Notes: generated by a model not told the origin, from the sequence alone. A stretch of DNA of 64,000 nucleotides from Dipteronia dyeriana (GCA_032871835.1 CM065296.1:13780001-13844000); one strand, 5' to 3'; positions 23,869-37,700 are shown, counted from the first letter of the stretch. Made by a program: numbers and translations.

Positions 23869-25753
23869 ATAATATACTCTTCGCACTTAAAACCTCAAAA
23901 CTTTTCACCTCACTACATGACCCACGTTAGATCATAGTTTTTGATTTTAACAATTTTATTCAAATGGCAAGACATGCCAAACACAAGCAGATAAAGGCAC
24001 AGATGCACAAGAATAAATGAACAACTCAAGGACACAACTTGCCTAGTAGACAAAGCAGACACCAAACATACACCAAGACATGACAAACCTATAACACCAT
24101 AACAAGGCACCACCACCAGCAGGCAACAATGAAAAGAAAATGAGAAAATTTTGATAAGAATTGATAGAAGCTTCAAATAGCATGTATACAAACAACAATA
24201 CTCATCAAGATATGAGTTATTTTCTCAAAAACCACACAAAATTAAGAATGAAAAGAAAATGAGATGCAATTACACATATACATATAAGAGAATGAAATAT
24301 ACCTTTTTCTTCTTTCATTTTCTTGTCTCCCTTATCTTTGTGTGGCTTTGATTTGTTTGTTTTAAGAGCCATTGTGCATCAAAAGTATTGAATTAGTTAT
24401 AAAACAGATGACACAATCATCCAGGAGACAAAGCAGACACCAAACATACACCAAGACATGACTAACCTACAACACCAAAACAACAAAAACAAAAACAACC
24501 CCTTAAAACAAGACACCACCGGCAGCAACCAACAATAAATCATTTTTGTGGTATTTCCTTATATTAGCGTAATTATTCAATTGCGTTTAAATGTATATAA
24601 CAACAATATATCATCAGAGTTTTTTTTTCTTTCTTTTCTCGGTCAACAAAAAGAAACAAATTCATATAAGATAATGAAACATACATTTTTCTTCTTTCTT
24701 CTTCTTGTCTCCTTTTGCTTTGTGTCATTTGTCTTTCCTGTTTTAAAAGCCACATTGTTGGAATCAAAAGTATTGAATTGGTTTAAATACTATGAACTCA
24801 ATTGTATTGGGTTGTCAATAAATACTACGAACTCAATTGAATGTCAACAAAAATATATTTTTGCATGCACACTCATGGAAAATCAGCCATGAAAAGGGTA
24901 ATTTCGTGCAACTATCAAAAAACAACTTGCAAAAATTGGCTGAATGAACAACTATTAATCTCTATAGATTTTCCAGGTTTGTTATAACAATGTAGGTATT
25001 CATTCAAACCTATATAATCTTATAGACAGACAATGCATGCTTACTAGCTAATTTTGAGTTATCTTGATCTTCCTAAGTGACATCCGTATCAGATTTTCCA
25101 TCGAAAAAAAGAAAGAGAAAGATTTCGTGTGGGTTTGAGCAATTTCGTATGGGTTTGAGCGATGAAGGAGAATGAGTTTCAGAAAGAATCAAGCAATTTC
25201 GTGCAATGAAGAAGATGTTTTGTATGAGCGATGAAGGAATTGGGTCGTGGGTTTGAACGATTGCAAGAGTGGGGGAACCGCTGATGAACATTGATTGAAA
25301 ATAGAAGATGAATTGAGATGATCGTTGTTGAATGAAGGAGAGGTTGTTTCGTCACGCAAAATTTTGGGGGGTAATTTAGTTATTATAGTAATTAAGTGCG
25401 AAGTGTATTTTAGCCCATCAATGGATATTTCATGCAAAACAAACATAAAAAAAAAGACCATTTTTACAGTTTTTTTGAGAAGTGGACACTTTTGCTCTTG
25501 GAAAAAATATTTATATAAATCCCCCTATTTTTATCTTGTTGTCCGTTTCTGACGTGGTGTCCTTCTATTGGTTATACTTCCATCTCAAGACGTTTTGAGA
25601 GGCTAGTGATAGATACGGTGACGTTTTCGCTTGAGTCGCGCGCCATTGTAGAAGATTGGAGCAAAATCCACCACCGTAGTTTGATTCGTCAAAGTTGAGG
25701 TGGAGAGAGATTGCAAGTCTTGAAGTAGCTGGAAGTAAACCAAACTGATTGTG
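23869..25753. other. Non-coding DNA with a local duplication of about 390 bp
   Basis: Blocks near 24050-24400 recur near 24425-24780: GACAAAGCAGACACCAAAC, ACACCAAGACATGAC, CTTTTTCTTCTTTC and ATCAAAAGTATTGAATT appear in the same order. The right part (25100-25560) includes short repeated phrases (ATTTCGTGTGGGTTTGAGC, ATTTCGTATGGGTTTGAGC) and the sequence also seen near 17290. No gene is seen. Confidence 0.6.
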
Positions 25754-25758
25754 GAAGA

Positions 25759-26197
25759 TGTTGGTCAATCTGGTCGACTCAAATTGACCAACACTGTCCC
25801 TGTTCTATCACCAAAACCTGTAAGAAATATTCTTACAACAACATGAACTGAAATGTAGAGTACCACAGACAATAATAATCAATCTAGTTTAAAAAACTGA
25901 TAAATCTAAGAAACAACTCCAGAGAATATAAACCGAAGAAACTAACAGAGAAGAAAAATGCACAAGGATTATCATGGTTCAGCCAAGAATCAGCCTACAT
26001 CCACGTTGAGTCAGATCGACGGACTCACTCCACTATATGAATATCTATTACAAGCCAATTACTACAACTGAATCAACCTAATAAAACCGTCAAAGGGAGC
26101 CTAGAAGCCCTGAATACAAAACACACAATTTAACAAACCCTAATCACTGATTCTACTTCTGACCACAACCCAGAACCATACAAAAATTGTATCAAAA
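25759..26197 (-). repeat. Outer copia left LTR, first part
   Basis: This matches 38639 to about 39077 of the right LTR closely, from TGTTGGTCAATC to TTGTATCAAAA, where the nested element begins. Confidence 0.93.
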
Positions 26198-28282
26198 TGT
26201 AAAGTCCTCATTTATTGATTGACTTATTTCGTGAACAAACCACATATTGGGGTTTTATGTAAGGGTAACTTAGGCTCTCAAGACCTCAAGAGAAGAAGCA
26301 CCAAAGGTATATTTCTTATGCTTACTTGCTTTGAAGAGATATAGTTGCACACACTCACAACTCATGCATATTTCTTATTCGTATATGTTGTGTGTTTATA
26401 TGAGTGTGCATTCATGTTTTGATAACTCTTCTTGCATATTTATATTGATCACATCTTTACATTTGTATTGACATGCATTATATGTTGCTCACACACACAC
26501 TTACTTGCATTTGATTTGGTATGCATGTGTGTTTCATTGTTGTCTATGTGCATTCATAGTGTGGTTTTATATGTTGTTCGCGATTGCACAATGGTGTGCT
26601 TGTCTTAGCGCTTTGAGTGACCATTTAAGAATGTCGTATTCTTATCTTGGTTTGGTTATGTGGGGTAAGGTGTCTAGTTTCAAAATATGAATTTCAAAGA
26701 TTTAAATGTTTTTCAAAACAGACCTTTGCATGGTCTTGTGACCATAACATTTTATAAAATACTTCAAAATATGTTTTGAAAAATTCTTTACAAACTAGAC
26801 ACCCATACCTTTCCAACGGTATATTATTCATAATATATCATGACCGTTTGGATTGGTTTTGAAATCTCTAAAGTGACCTTAAAAATAGGACATCTCTGTT
26901 GATGTCCGTTTCTGACCATTGGTCACTTAAATGACCATAACTTTTTCTATAGACATCCAAATCAAGTTTTATAAATTGGAGTAGAAAGTAGACTTCCATA
27001 CCATTCCAACGGTATATTATATGAAAGATTTGGATGTCTTTTGTTCATGTTTTTGGTCGCTCGAATCTCTGGATGTTACATTGTTACGGCTACGCCAATC
27101 CACAAGCGCCCTCACCAGTGCCCTTTGGATAGTAGGTATGCACTGGTGTGGTGCTTGTCGACCAACACAGCTCACCAGTGCACTGAGTAAATTTTGGGCA
27201 TTTTTTAAAACGATGTAGTTTTGTTTTAGGGCTCATATTTATGTGCCATCTTCTTCCTCACTCATTTTTCAGAGCTTCAAAACCACTTTTTAGAGTGAGA
27301 ATGTATTTCCTTTGAGAGAGAAGCTCTAAGAGTTATTCTTTAACTCTCCAAACTCAAAACCCAATATCCTTCATGCATTATTGAGCATCTTTAGGCATGG
27401 GTCTTCATCTTTGATTGACTTGGTAAGTTGAACAAAAATCTCATCTTTGTCATTTGTTCATGTTTTCCAAGATGATGTTTTTATTGCATTTATTAGTAGA
27501 TTAAATGCTAGGACTTCATTCATTGCATCTATTTATGAGTTCCTTTGCATGATTGAGTTTGTTTGTTGATAGCTTGAATTTAGAACATTTTTGCCCTTCT
27601 TGCTAAGTCTCTATGCATTGCATTTAGACATTGTTGATTATGACTCATTAATTGCATTTAGTGATTGCATTATAGTCCTTGCCATGCTTAATGACAACAT
27701 GTGTTGATATGGCTTTTATGATAGCTTTATAGGATTGCTTGTTCTATGTTTAGCTAAGCTTTATGACATGTCATTTAGCTCTTGATATCTAGGATTGCAT
27801 TTATTGCCATCTCATAATCCTAGATAAGCATATAAGGTACCCTAGCCTTGTTTGTTATTTGAATATCATCATATATTCACATAGGGTGTTTATCTCTTCA
27901 TTGAAGAGAAATAAGTCTTGCGTTGCATCCGGGAGTAGGTTGCTTCAAGCGTAAGCAAATTGGACTAGGTCCACTTAATACCGGGATTAGGTAGTGGTAG
28001 TGGGTTATATACCGGGAGTAGGTTGTAACGCCTCTATCATCAGTGGATTCGTTGTTCGAGTGTGGCGCACTTAACATCCCATTGTTTTTCCTATTTGGAG
28101 GGTTTCCACGTATATCTCAAATGTCTGTATTATTTTCGCACTTATTACACTTGTGATATTATTGTGACTAGTTAGGGGTATTTTCGTCTAATTGACCATT
28201 AACGAAAATTGGGTAAAATTTGATTAAAATCTATTCACCCCCCCTCTAGATTAATATTAAACACAACATAATATTTGTTTCA
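26198..28282 (+). repeat. Nested element 5' LTR
   Basis: It starts TGTAAAG and ends TTGTTTCA, about 2085 bp, and carries tracts such as CCGGGAGTAGGTTG found in both LTRs. Small open frames inside have near-identical counterparts in the other LTR and no protein similarity, so they are not genes. Confidence 0.93.
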
Positions 28283-28284
28283 AT

Positions 28285-28302
28285 TGGTATCAAAGCGGGT
28301 TC
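28285..28302 (+). promoter_or_regulatory. Primer binding site (tRNA-iMet type) of the nested element
   Basis: TGGTATCAAAGCGGGTT starts two bases after the 5' LTR and matches the complement of the plant initiator tRNA-Met 3' end with a few differences. Confidence 0.85.
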
Positions 28303-28408
28303 CTAGACATACATAGGTGATCATTGCTCATTTTGGTGTGTGTTGCATTTTGTGTCTTTGTGTTGATCATTCATACACTTGAATTCATATCATTCATTCA
28401 TAAACATA

Positions 28409-30596
28409 ATGAGTGGAAATGGTGGCAACGAGGGTGCTTCTAGCATTAGACCTCCACTTCTCACCGGGTTGAATTATGCCTCTTGGAAAGGCAAGATGGA
28501 GTCGTATATTTGCCAAATTCATGACAGGTATTGGATGGCGGTTAAAGATGGCTACACTCCACCCATGATGACTCCTATGGATAGAGGAGATGATGTACTT
28601 AAGCCAAAGGCACAGTGGAACGCACAAGAGTTTGAGGCATCAAAGTGGAATAGGAAGGCAATGCATGCCATCCTATGTGCAATGGATGAGAACCAGTACA
28701 AGTTGGTTCAAAATACTAGGATAACTAAGGAGGCATGGGATATCCTAGAAGTTGCACATGAGGGAACTGATGTTGTTAAGGAATCGAAGCTTCAAGTTCT
28801 CCAAACGCAATTTGAATTGCTCAAGATGGATGAGAACGAGTGCTTCAATGACTTTGAAGTGAGGTTGATGGATATTGTGAACCAAAGTCATCAACTTGGT
28901 GATCCTTATTCGGATAGGAAGATCAAGCAGAAGATTATGAGATCTCTACCCGATAGATTTGAGTCTAAGGTGACGGCTTTAGAAGAGAATACTGCTTACA
29001 AGGTTATGAGGGCGAGTGAAGTGATTGAGAGGCTACTAGCTTATGAATCTAGGAAGGGTCTTACCACCACGTCTCCTAAAAAGCAAAAAGGAATTGCTTT
29101 GAAAGCCTCCGAAGTTGAGAAGGAATAGAGTGATGACTCAGATGAAGAAATGACATTGTTGATGAGAAAGTTTAAGAAATTCTACAAGTCCGAGAAGAAA
29201 GGTTTCAGATCCAAGGTAAAAAAACTCTCTTCAAGAAGTTTGAGCCTAGGGAAGAAAAGACCGAAAAGAAAGGGGTCCGATGCTATGAATGTGGTAGGAT
29301 AGGTCACTTTGCTCCCAAATGTGCTAATTCGAAGAAGAAGAAGAATAAAGGAAAGGTGGTGGCCACCTCATCAATTGATAGTGGAAGTGATAACTCTAAT
29401 GAAGGAGATGATTCTTCTAGTGATGAAGAGATTATTCTTAACTACACGGCTTTTGGAGCCTCATTTGTGGAAGATGTAGAAAAAGGCAACAAGGCCTTAG
29501 TTTGCAACCTTAAAGAAGGATGTGATGAAAAATTAGCTAAGAGAGTGATTAATGAAGCTACTTATGTTGATGATGCCAATATGGCAAGGGACATTAGTGA
29601 TGACTCAAGTAATGAGAGTGTCTCATCTCACTCTACAAATGAAAATGTAAAGAGCATGGACCTTGAAAAGCCCATTGAGCATTTTTCAAGTCTAAGGTTG
29701 AAGATGGAGAAAGAGGTTCAAAGGTTAAAGGAAGAGAACCTCAAGCTATCAACCGAGGTGACTCACTTAAGTGAGAAAGTGAAGAATGGAAGAGAGGTGG
29801 AAGAGAGATTGAAGGAGGAGCTTAGTGAGGCTGAAGAGTTGATTGTTAAAATGACTTTAAGTATGGAGAAACTTGACCATATGTTGGGGGTTGACAAGAA
29901 GCGACTGACAAGAGAGGTCTAGGCTTTAAAGATGACAAGGAGACCTCAACTCCTTGAAAGACGGTATTTGTCAAAAGCATGGACTTCAAAGAGCCTCCGC
30001 CTCCTCATCAATCACCTAGAAATAAACTTGACCTAGGAGAGTGTTCAAGAAGTGCTCAAGTAGAGGTGATATCAAAATGTCTACCTCAAGCTAACTTTCC
30101 TCAACCAAAAATCAATCAAGGGAAGAGAACTATCATGCAAGCTCAACTGAGGAAGCAGCCTAGTCTTGTTCAACAACAAAGAAGGAGAGAACCTTATCAA
30201 CTACCAAGACAACCACAAAGATATGGGAAGGCTCCAATGCATCCTCATAGTTATGGTATGATTCCTAACTTTATTGCTACATGTCATTTTTGTGGTATTG
30301 ATGGTCACATTAGACCAAATTGCTTTCATTTTATAAAATTGTGTAGAATTGAAAGCATGGTAGAGAAGAAAAAGGCTAAAGCCAAGGTGCATGTCTCTAG
30401 GAAAAATGAATCACATTTGCTTGTTCCTAGGACAGCTAGAGCCTATGTACCATTGACCACTAGGAAAGAAAATGTTTCAACTAAATGGATTAAAAAAGAT
30501 GAACCCGCTTGTCATTGTGCTAAGGTTTCACTCATAAGTTCAACTAGGTCCAATGGATTTAGTAGATCTATTGGGATTTGTCACATGGAGTGATGA
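28409..30596 (+). pseudogene. gag polyprotein of the nested element, interrupted
   Basis: Gag packages retroelement RNA into particles. The start at 28409 gives MSGNGGNEG, followed by PPLLTGLNYASWKGKM and the DEWDILEVAHEGT-like region of copia-type gag proteins (residues about 14-200). A TAG at 29126-29128 ends the first open part. The sequence after it continues in frame as an acidic and lysine-rich linker, then shifts frame near 29215. A zinc knuckle CYECGRIGHFAPKC lies near 29281-29322 and a coiled-coil-like acidic region runs to 29922. A second knuckle-like CHFCGIDGHIRPNC is near 30286-30327 in a later open part ending at about 30593. No protease motif follows. As read, at least two stops and one or more frameshifts make it non-functional. 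Confidence 0.82.
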
Positions 30597-31792
30597 GTTT
30601 TGGTCTTTGAGCCCATATGGGGAACTCAAGTAAAGAGAGCTATTGTATACTTGTTGCATGCAAAAAATTTGGAAATGTTTATGATCCTTTATTGATTGCT
30701 TGAGTAGCTTGGTTGCACATATATTATATTAAATTGTATTTTCTTCAATAAGTGTGAACTTTGCTTTGATTACAACCCATGTCATATTTATGTTCAAACA
30801 TGTATTTTTGAACTAGGAGATCTACATAGGAAGTACATATTGAATGACCTATAGTTATCTCCATGACATGATGATTCTTTAATGACATGCTAATGAAAAA
30901 TGATAAAGCATGAATTGATGATTGCAATTGTTAAATGCAAAACAATGTGTGAATATGCTAGTGAGACTCAAATGGTTAATCATTGTCTCTCTTTCTTTAC
31001 TAATTGAACATGGCTACTATCATACGGGTATCTTACCCGAAAAAATCAACTAGGGTGCAAAGTCGCTCATGCCATGTTTCGCCTATAAAGTTGGATATAG
31101 TACTCTTAAAACTTGATATCTATGAAAAATCTATATCCTTGCTTGTCTTATGACGAATGATGAAATTGGTTTGAATTCTATTGGAAACCTTTGTCATTTG
31201 TTTTATCAAATACCATTGTTTTTGAACTTGAATGCAACATGTCTTATATGCAAAAGCATTTTTGATTCACACATTTTCTTAAAATAAATCTCCTTGTTTC
31301 TCTCCTATTAATTGAGTAGCATAAATGTGGCTTATATGATAATGCAAATATCTTGTATGCTCTTTTCTCTCTTTGAATTGAGTGACCCGGTTGAGGACTC
31401 CTCCTTTGCCTATATCATGACAAAAAGGGGGAGTAGAATATGGTTTAAAGAGGAACTTAACTTGGTAAGAGAAAGTAGTACATGTTGGGGAGATTACATT
31501 TAGGGGGAGTAACCCTTTGAGGGGAAGCATTGCATTCACATACACTGCATGATGTTGTACTCATATTCTTAAATGCAAATGCTTTTGTTTTATATTCTCT
31601 TGATCATCGTATATACACTTGGTTTGGAAAGTTTATTTGTTTTCGTTTTGTGTGTAGGGTTGATAGATCTACAAGAGATTGAAGATTTAAAGTTTATTTT
31701 TATATATCTCTTTGTAATGTAGAATATCTTCCCTGTGCTTTATTTTGTTTTGTGAGGATCAATGTGAGTGGTGGTTTTGTCACGAAATAGCC
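30597..31792 (+). other. Non-coding 3' part of the nested element
   Basis: About 1.2 kb between the end of gag and the purine tract. It contains no enzyme motif and no long frame with family resemblance. AAAAAGGGGGAGTAGAAT near 31420 and AGGGGGAGTAACCC near 31502 are extra purine-rich tracts typical of sequence near the 3' LTR of plant copia elements. Confidence 0.6.
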
Positions 31793-31804
31793 AAATGGGG
31801 AGAT
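31793..31804 (+). promoter_or_regulatory. Polypurine tract of the nested element
   Basis: AAATGGGGAGAT lies directly before the 3' LTR, the position used to prime plus-strand DNA synthesis. Confidence 0.8.
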
Positions 31805-33900
31805 TGTAAAGTACTCATTTATTGATTGGCTTATTTCGTGAACAAACCACATATTAAGGTTTTATGTAAGGGTAGCTTAGGATCTCAAGACCTTAAGAGA
31901 AGAAGCACCAAAGGTATATTTCTTGTGCTTACTTGCTTTGAAGAGATATAGTTGCACACACTCACAACTCATGCATATTTCTTATTCGTATATGTTGTGT
32001 GTTTATATGAGTGTGCATTCATGTTTTGATAACTTTTCTTGCAAATTTATATTGATCACATCTTTGCATTTGTATTGACATGCATTATGTGTTGCTCACA
32101 CACACACTTACTTGCATTTGATTTGTTATGCATGTGTGCTTCATTGTTGTCTATGTGCATTCATAGTGTGGTTTTGTGTGTTGTTTGCGCTTGCACGATG
32201 GTGTGCTTGTCTTAGCGCATTGAGTGACCATTTGAGAAGGTCGTATTCTTCTCTTGGTTTGTTTATGTGGAGTAAGGTGTCTAGTTTCAAAATATGAATT
32301 TCAAAGATTTAAATGTTTTTCAAAACAGACCTTTGCATGGTCTTGTGACCATAAATTTTTATAAAATGATTCGAAATATGTTTTGAAAAAATCTTTACAA
32401 ACTATACACCCATACCTTTCCAACGGTATATTATTCGTAATATTTCATGACCGTTTGGAATGGTTTTGAAATCTCCAAAGTTACCATAAAAATAGGGCAT
32501 CTCTGTTGTTGTCCGTTTCTGACATTTGGTCACTTAAATGACCATAACTTTTTCTTCAGACATCCAAATAAAGTTTTGTAAATTGTAGTTGAAATTAGAC
32601 TTCCATACCTTTCCAATGGTATATTATACGAAAGGTTTGGATGTCTTTTGGTCATGTCTTCGGTCGCTCGAATCTCGGGCTGTTGCCTTGTTTCGGCTGC
32701 GCCAGTCCACAAGCGCCCTCACCAGCACCTCTTGGACAGTAGGTGTGCACTGGTGTGGCGCTTGTCGACCAACGCAGCTCACCAGTGCACTGAGTAAATT
32801 TCGGGCATTTTTCAAAACAATGTAGTTTTGTTCTAGGGCTCATATTTATGTGCCATCTTCTTCCTCACTCGTTTTTTAGAGCTTCCAAACCACTTTTTAG
32901 AGTGAGAATGTATTTTCTTTGAGAGAGAAGCTCCAAGAGTTATTCTTTAACTCTCCAAACTCAAAACCCAACATCCTTCATGCATTATTGAGCATCTTTA
33001 GGCATGGGTCTTCATCTTTGATTGACTTAGTAAGTTGAACAAAAATCTCATCTTTGTCATTTGTTCATGTTTTCCGAGATGATGTTTTTATTGCATTTAT
33101 TAGTTGATTAAATGCTAGGACTTCATTCATTGCATCTATTTATGAGTTCCTTTGCATGATTGAGTTTATTTGTTGATAACTTGAATTTAGGACATTTTTG
33201 TCCTTCTTGTTAAGTCTCTATGCATTGCATTTAGACATTGTTGATTAGGACTCATTAATTGCATTTAGTGATTGCATTATAGTCATATCCATGCTTAATG
33301 ACAACATGTGTTGATTTGGCTTTTATGATGGCTTTTATGATAGCTTCATAGGATTGCTTGTTCTATGTTTAGCTAAGCTTTATGACATGTCATTTAGCTC
33401 TTGATATCTAGGATTGCATTTATTGCCATCTCATAATCCTAGATAAGCATATAAGGTACCCTAGCCTTGTTTGTTGTTTGAATATCATCATATATTCACA
33501 TTGGGTGTTTATCTCTTCATTGAAGAGAAGTAAGTCTTGCATTGCATTCGGGAGTAGGTTGCTTCAAGCATAGGCAAATTGGACTAGGTCCACTTAATAC
33601 CAAGATTAGGTAGTGGTAGTGGGTTATATACCAGGAGTATGTTGTAACGCCTCTATCATCAGTGGATTCGTTGTTCGAGTGTTGCGCACTTGACAGCCCA
33701 TGGTTTTTCCCATTTGGAGGGTTTCCACATATATCTCAAGCGTCTTTATTATTTTCGCACTTATTACACTTGTGATATTATTGTGACTAGTTAGAGGTAT
33801 TTTCGTCTAATTGACCATTAACGAAAATTGGGTAAAATTTAATTAAAATCTATTCACCCCCATCTAGATTAATATTAAACACACCATAATATTTGTTTCA
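31805..33900 (+). repeat. Nested element 3' LTR
   Basis: It runs from TGTAAAG to TTGTTTCA and matches 26198-28282 over its full length with scattered substitutions and a few small indels, for example an extra GGCTTTTATGAT unit near 33330. Confidence 0.93.
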
Positions 33901-34308
33901 CACAGATCTCTCATTTCTTTTTCTAAGTCTCTCGCAAATACAAAGCAGAATACCCAGATATTCAAGTTGAATATCAAGAACACAAGAACACTTGAGAGAA
34001 AAGAAGTTCGTGAACGAAACCTAGAATCAGAAAAATAAATCGAATGGCTTCTCTCTCAATCTCTTCGTTTATATAGTCACTACGAGATAATGTACGCATC
34101 AGCAGGATTGAACCAATCACAGTGCGCCAGATCAACCAGCAATCCATGCTCAGATATCATATAAGGTAAGTTAAAACGCAGTCGTATTGGGTCATAAGTC
34201 TGATAGAAGGCATTTTGCATCTGGGCCTCTCCTGGCTTCAACCAATATTATCATTAGGCTTTGATTCAGAAATGGGCTTATTGAGATTGATGGACTAACA
34301 ACATTACA
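33901..34308 (-). repeat. Outer copia left LTR, second part
   Basis: This matches about 39089-39504 of the right LTR, from CACAGATCTCTC to AACAACATTACA. The next bases inward, on the minus strand AAGGTGGAATT, sit where a polypurine tract would be. Confidence 0.92.
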
Positions 34309-34751
34309 AATTCCACCTTATTTCATCATATTCATATAACTAAGTAAGCTCCTCCAAACCTAGCTCAAAAAACACAAAACAATTAACCATAATCACATAA
34401 TTTCAGCAAATTCAAGCAATGCTTGAACTTGCTTTAGGAAACCACTTTAGTCCCCATATCTGTTGGATTTTCTTTAATGGATATCATTTCCACCTCAACA
34501 ATACCTTTAGAAATTTTGTCTCTTATAAAATGATATTTAACCTCTATATGTTTAGTTCTTTCAAGAAATATAGGGTTTTTACACAAGTGCAATGCACTTT
34601 GACTGTCAGTAAAAATAATAGCTTTTCCTGTAAAAACCTTAATCTCACCTAAAAGGTCTTGAAGTCATATTGCTTCCTTAATAGCTTCTGTTACTACAAT
34701 ATATTCAGCTTCTGTAGTGGATAAAGCCACAATAGATTGCAATTGACTTTT

Positions 34752-37700
34752 TCAACTTACACAACAGCCAGTTATGGTGAAAAAATAAGAAGATGTAGAA
34801 CTTCTTTTGTCTCTATCACCCGTATAATCTGAATCTACATATCCTATTAAATCTATAACGGAATCAACACAATTATATACTAGTCCAACTATAGTGGTTG
34901 AATTAATGTACCTTAACAACCATTTCATGGCATTCCAATGACCTTTACCAGGATTGGCCATATACTTAGACAAAACACTAATGGACTGTGCTATGTTTGG
35001 TCTAGTACTAATCATAGCATACATAATAGATCCAAAAACACTAGAATAGGGTATGGATTCCATAATTTTTTTTCTTCAATAGATCTAGGTGATAAGGCAG
35101 CAGATAATACAAAACTAGGAGAAAGAGGAACATTGGCAGGTTTGCTGTTCTTCATAGAAAACCTATCTATAAGTTTTAACAAATAATTTTCTTGTTTAAG
35201 ACACAATGTTGACTCTTTCCTAGTTCTAACAATTTCTATCCCTAGAATTCTTTTAGTATTTCCTAAATCCTTCATGTCAAATTCAGTTTTCAGTTTCTTC
35301 TTTAACTCTCTAATCCTAGGCATACTTTTACTAGCAATTAACATATCATTAACATATAAGAGTAAATAGATAGAATTGAGAATATTCTCACTAGTAAAGT
35401 AAAAACATGCATCATATTTGCTCTTAATAAATCCTAAGCTAGTAATGTAATTATCAAACCTTTTGTACCATTGCCTAGGGGCTTGCTTCAGACCATAGAG
35501 AGATTTCTTTAAAAGACACACATAGGATGATTTAGACTTAGACTCAAAACCCTCAGGTTGGGACATGTATATTGTTTCATCTAAATCCTCATTCAAGAAG
35601 GCTGTTTTAACATTTAGTTGCTCAAGTTCTAAATCATAAAAACTGACTAATGCAAGTACAAGTCTTATGGTTTTATACTTGACTACTGGTGAGAAAATTT
35701 CATTATAGTCAATGCCCTATCTTTGGGTAAATCCCGTAGCAACTAACCTAGCCTAATATCTAGGTTGATCATTCTGTTCTAAGCCTTCTTTTAACTTGAA
35801 AATCCATTTACAATCCACAATCTTTTGTTTTTCTGGTTTCTTTACAAGAGACCAAGTCCCATTCTTTTCAAGAGATTCCATCTATTCTCTCTTTGCATTC
35901 AGCCATTTCAACCTATCAACAGAATTTATAGCTTCAACATAAGTCTAAGGTTCAGCTGATTCTATCTCTTGACCAGTATATAAGGCAAAAGAAATTACAT
36001 ATGCATAAGCATACTTACTATTGGGAATAATAATTCTTTTAGCCCTATCTTTAACTAACTCATAATCAGTTAAGGATTCTTTTACTACTGGCTGATTTTG
36101 ACTATCTTCCACCTAATTATCATGATCAATATGGACAGATTCATCATCATCATCAGTATGATCAGGCTGAACCGAAACTTGTTCAAAAGAATGATTGTTA
36201 ATTTCTACTTGAGTCTTATCTCCAATATTATTAGAAGGATTTAGGTCAAATTTAGAAGTGTTATCAGTTTCTTTGCATGACATTTTATTCTCATCAAATA
36301 CAATATCTCTGCTAATTATTACTTTAAAACCTTTATAGTCCCTAAGTCAAATTTTATATCCCTTAATACATAAAGGATAGCCTAAGAAAACACCTCTTAA
36401 AGACCTAGTTTCAAGTTTCCCTTCAGATTGATGAGCATAGGCAACACAACCAAACACCCTTAAATGTTTTATACTAGGAGGTCTACTAGTCCATTTTTCT
36501 TCTGGTGTTTTTAAACCTATAGCAGTAGATGGTGATCTATTAATTAGATAAGTAGCTGTAGCAACAGCCTCACCCCAAAACTTTTTACTCAAACTAGAAC
36601 TTATTAGAAGACACCAAACCTTATCTAGGATAGTTCTATTCATTTTTTCAGCTACTCCATTCTGTTGAGGTGTATACCTTACTGTTCAATGCCTTTCTAT
36701 GCCATTATCACTACAGAGTTTATTAAACTCATCTTTACAAAATTCTAGGTCATTATCAGTTCTTAGAACTTTGACTTTCTTAGAAGTTTGATTCTCAACT
36801 AACAGTTTCCAAGTTTTAAAACTCTCAAAAGCTTGATCTTTAGACTTCAATAGGTATACCCATACCTTTCTAGTGTAATCATCTATCAAAGATAGAAAAT
36901 ATTGATTTCCTCCATGAGTTGGGACCTATGAAGGCCCACAAAGGTCTGAATGTACATATTGAAGGACTTTTTTAGTGTTATTTTGAGCTGTACTAAAACT
37001 TAATCAATGTTGTTTTCCCAGGGTACAGTTTTCACAAAATTCCAGATTATTAATTCTATCCCCATTAAGTAATTCTATCTACTTAACTCATTTAGATCTC
37101 TTTCACTCATATGACCTAATCTTTTATGCCATAGAGATGCAACATTATTAGTTTTAGTTGCTACATTAGCAGTATCATCAATTACAGTTTCACCTTTTAA
37201 ACATAAAGACCATTTCTCTTATCACCTTTCAAGATAACTAGAGAACCCCTAGATACTGTTAAGACACCTCTCTCAGCCTTGTAACAATATCCTTCTTCAT
37301 CTAATACACCCAAAGAAATTAAATTTCTTTTCAGATTATGCACATATCTAACATTTTTAAAAATTCTAACCATACCATTATACATCCTAACAGCTACAGA
37401 ACCTATTCCTTCCACCTGACACTGTTGGTTATTACCCATCAGCACACTGTTGCCACTAAGTTCCTTAAAATTTGTAAACCAATCTTTCCTAGGTGTCATA
37501 TGGAATGAGCATCTTGAATCTAAAATCCATTCAGTTTTTATGTCTTCAGTTGTAACTGCTAAGACTTCACTAGGTTCAAATGATTTAGAAGCAATAGCTG
37601 CATCACCATCATTTTGGGTTTTTTCTTGGTTCTTTTTCTTAAGCTCAAAGCAGTATTTCCTAATATGACCCTCTTTACCACAGTAATAACATTTTCTATT

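Larger units (their letters stand above)
26198..33900 (+). mobile_element. Gag-only LTR retrotransposon (TR-GAG-like) nested in the copia LTR
   Basis: Two LTRs of about 2.09 kb (26198-28282 and 31805-33900), both TGTAAAG...TTGTTTCA, enclose 3.5 kb. The internal part has a tRNA-iMet-type primer site, a gag region with a CCHC zinc knuckle, and a purine-rich tract before the right LTR. No protease, integrase or reverse transcriptase is seen, so movement would depend on another element's enzymes. The LTRs are very similar by eye, suggesting fairly recent insertion. There is no 5-bp target duplication (CAAAA on the left, CACAG on the right), and 11 bases present in the other copia LTR are missing at the right junction. 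Confidence 0.9.

Noticed and set aside
26505..27218. Small open frames in the nested element LTR
   Set aside because: They recur in the other LTR with altered residues and have no domain; LTR sequence is non-coding here.
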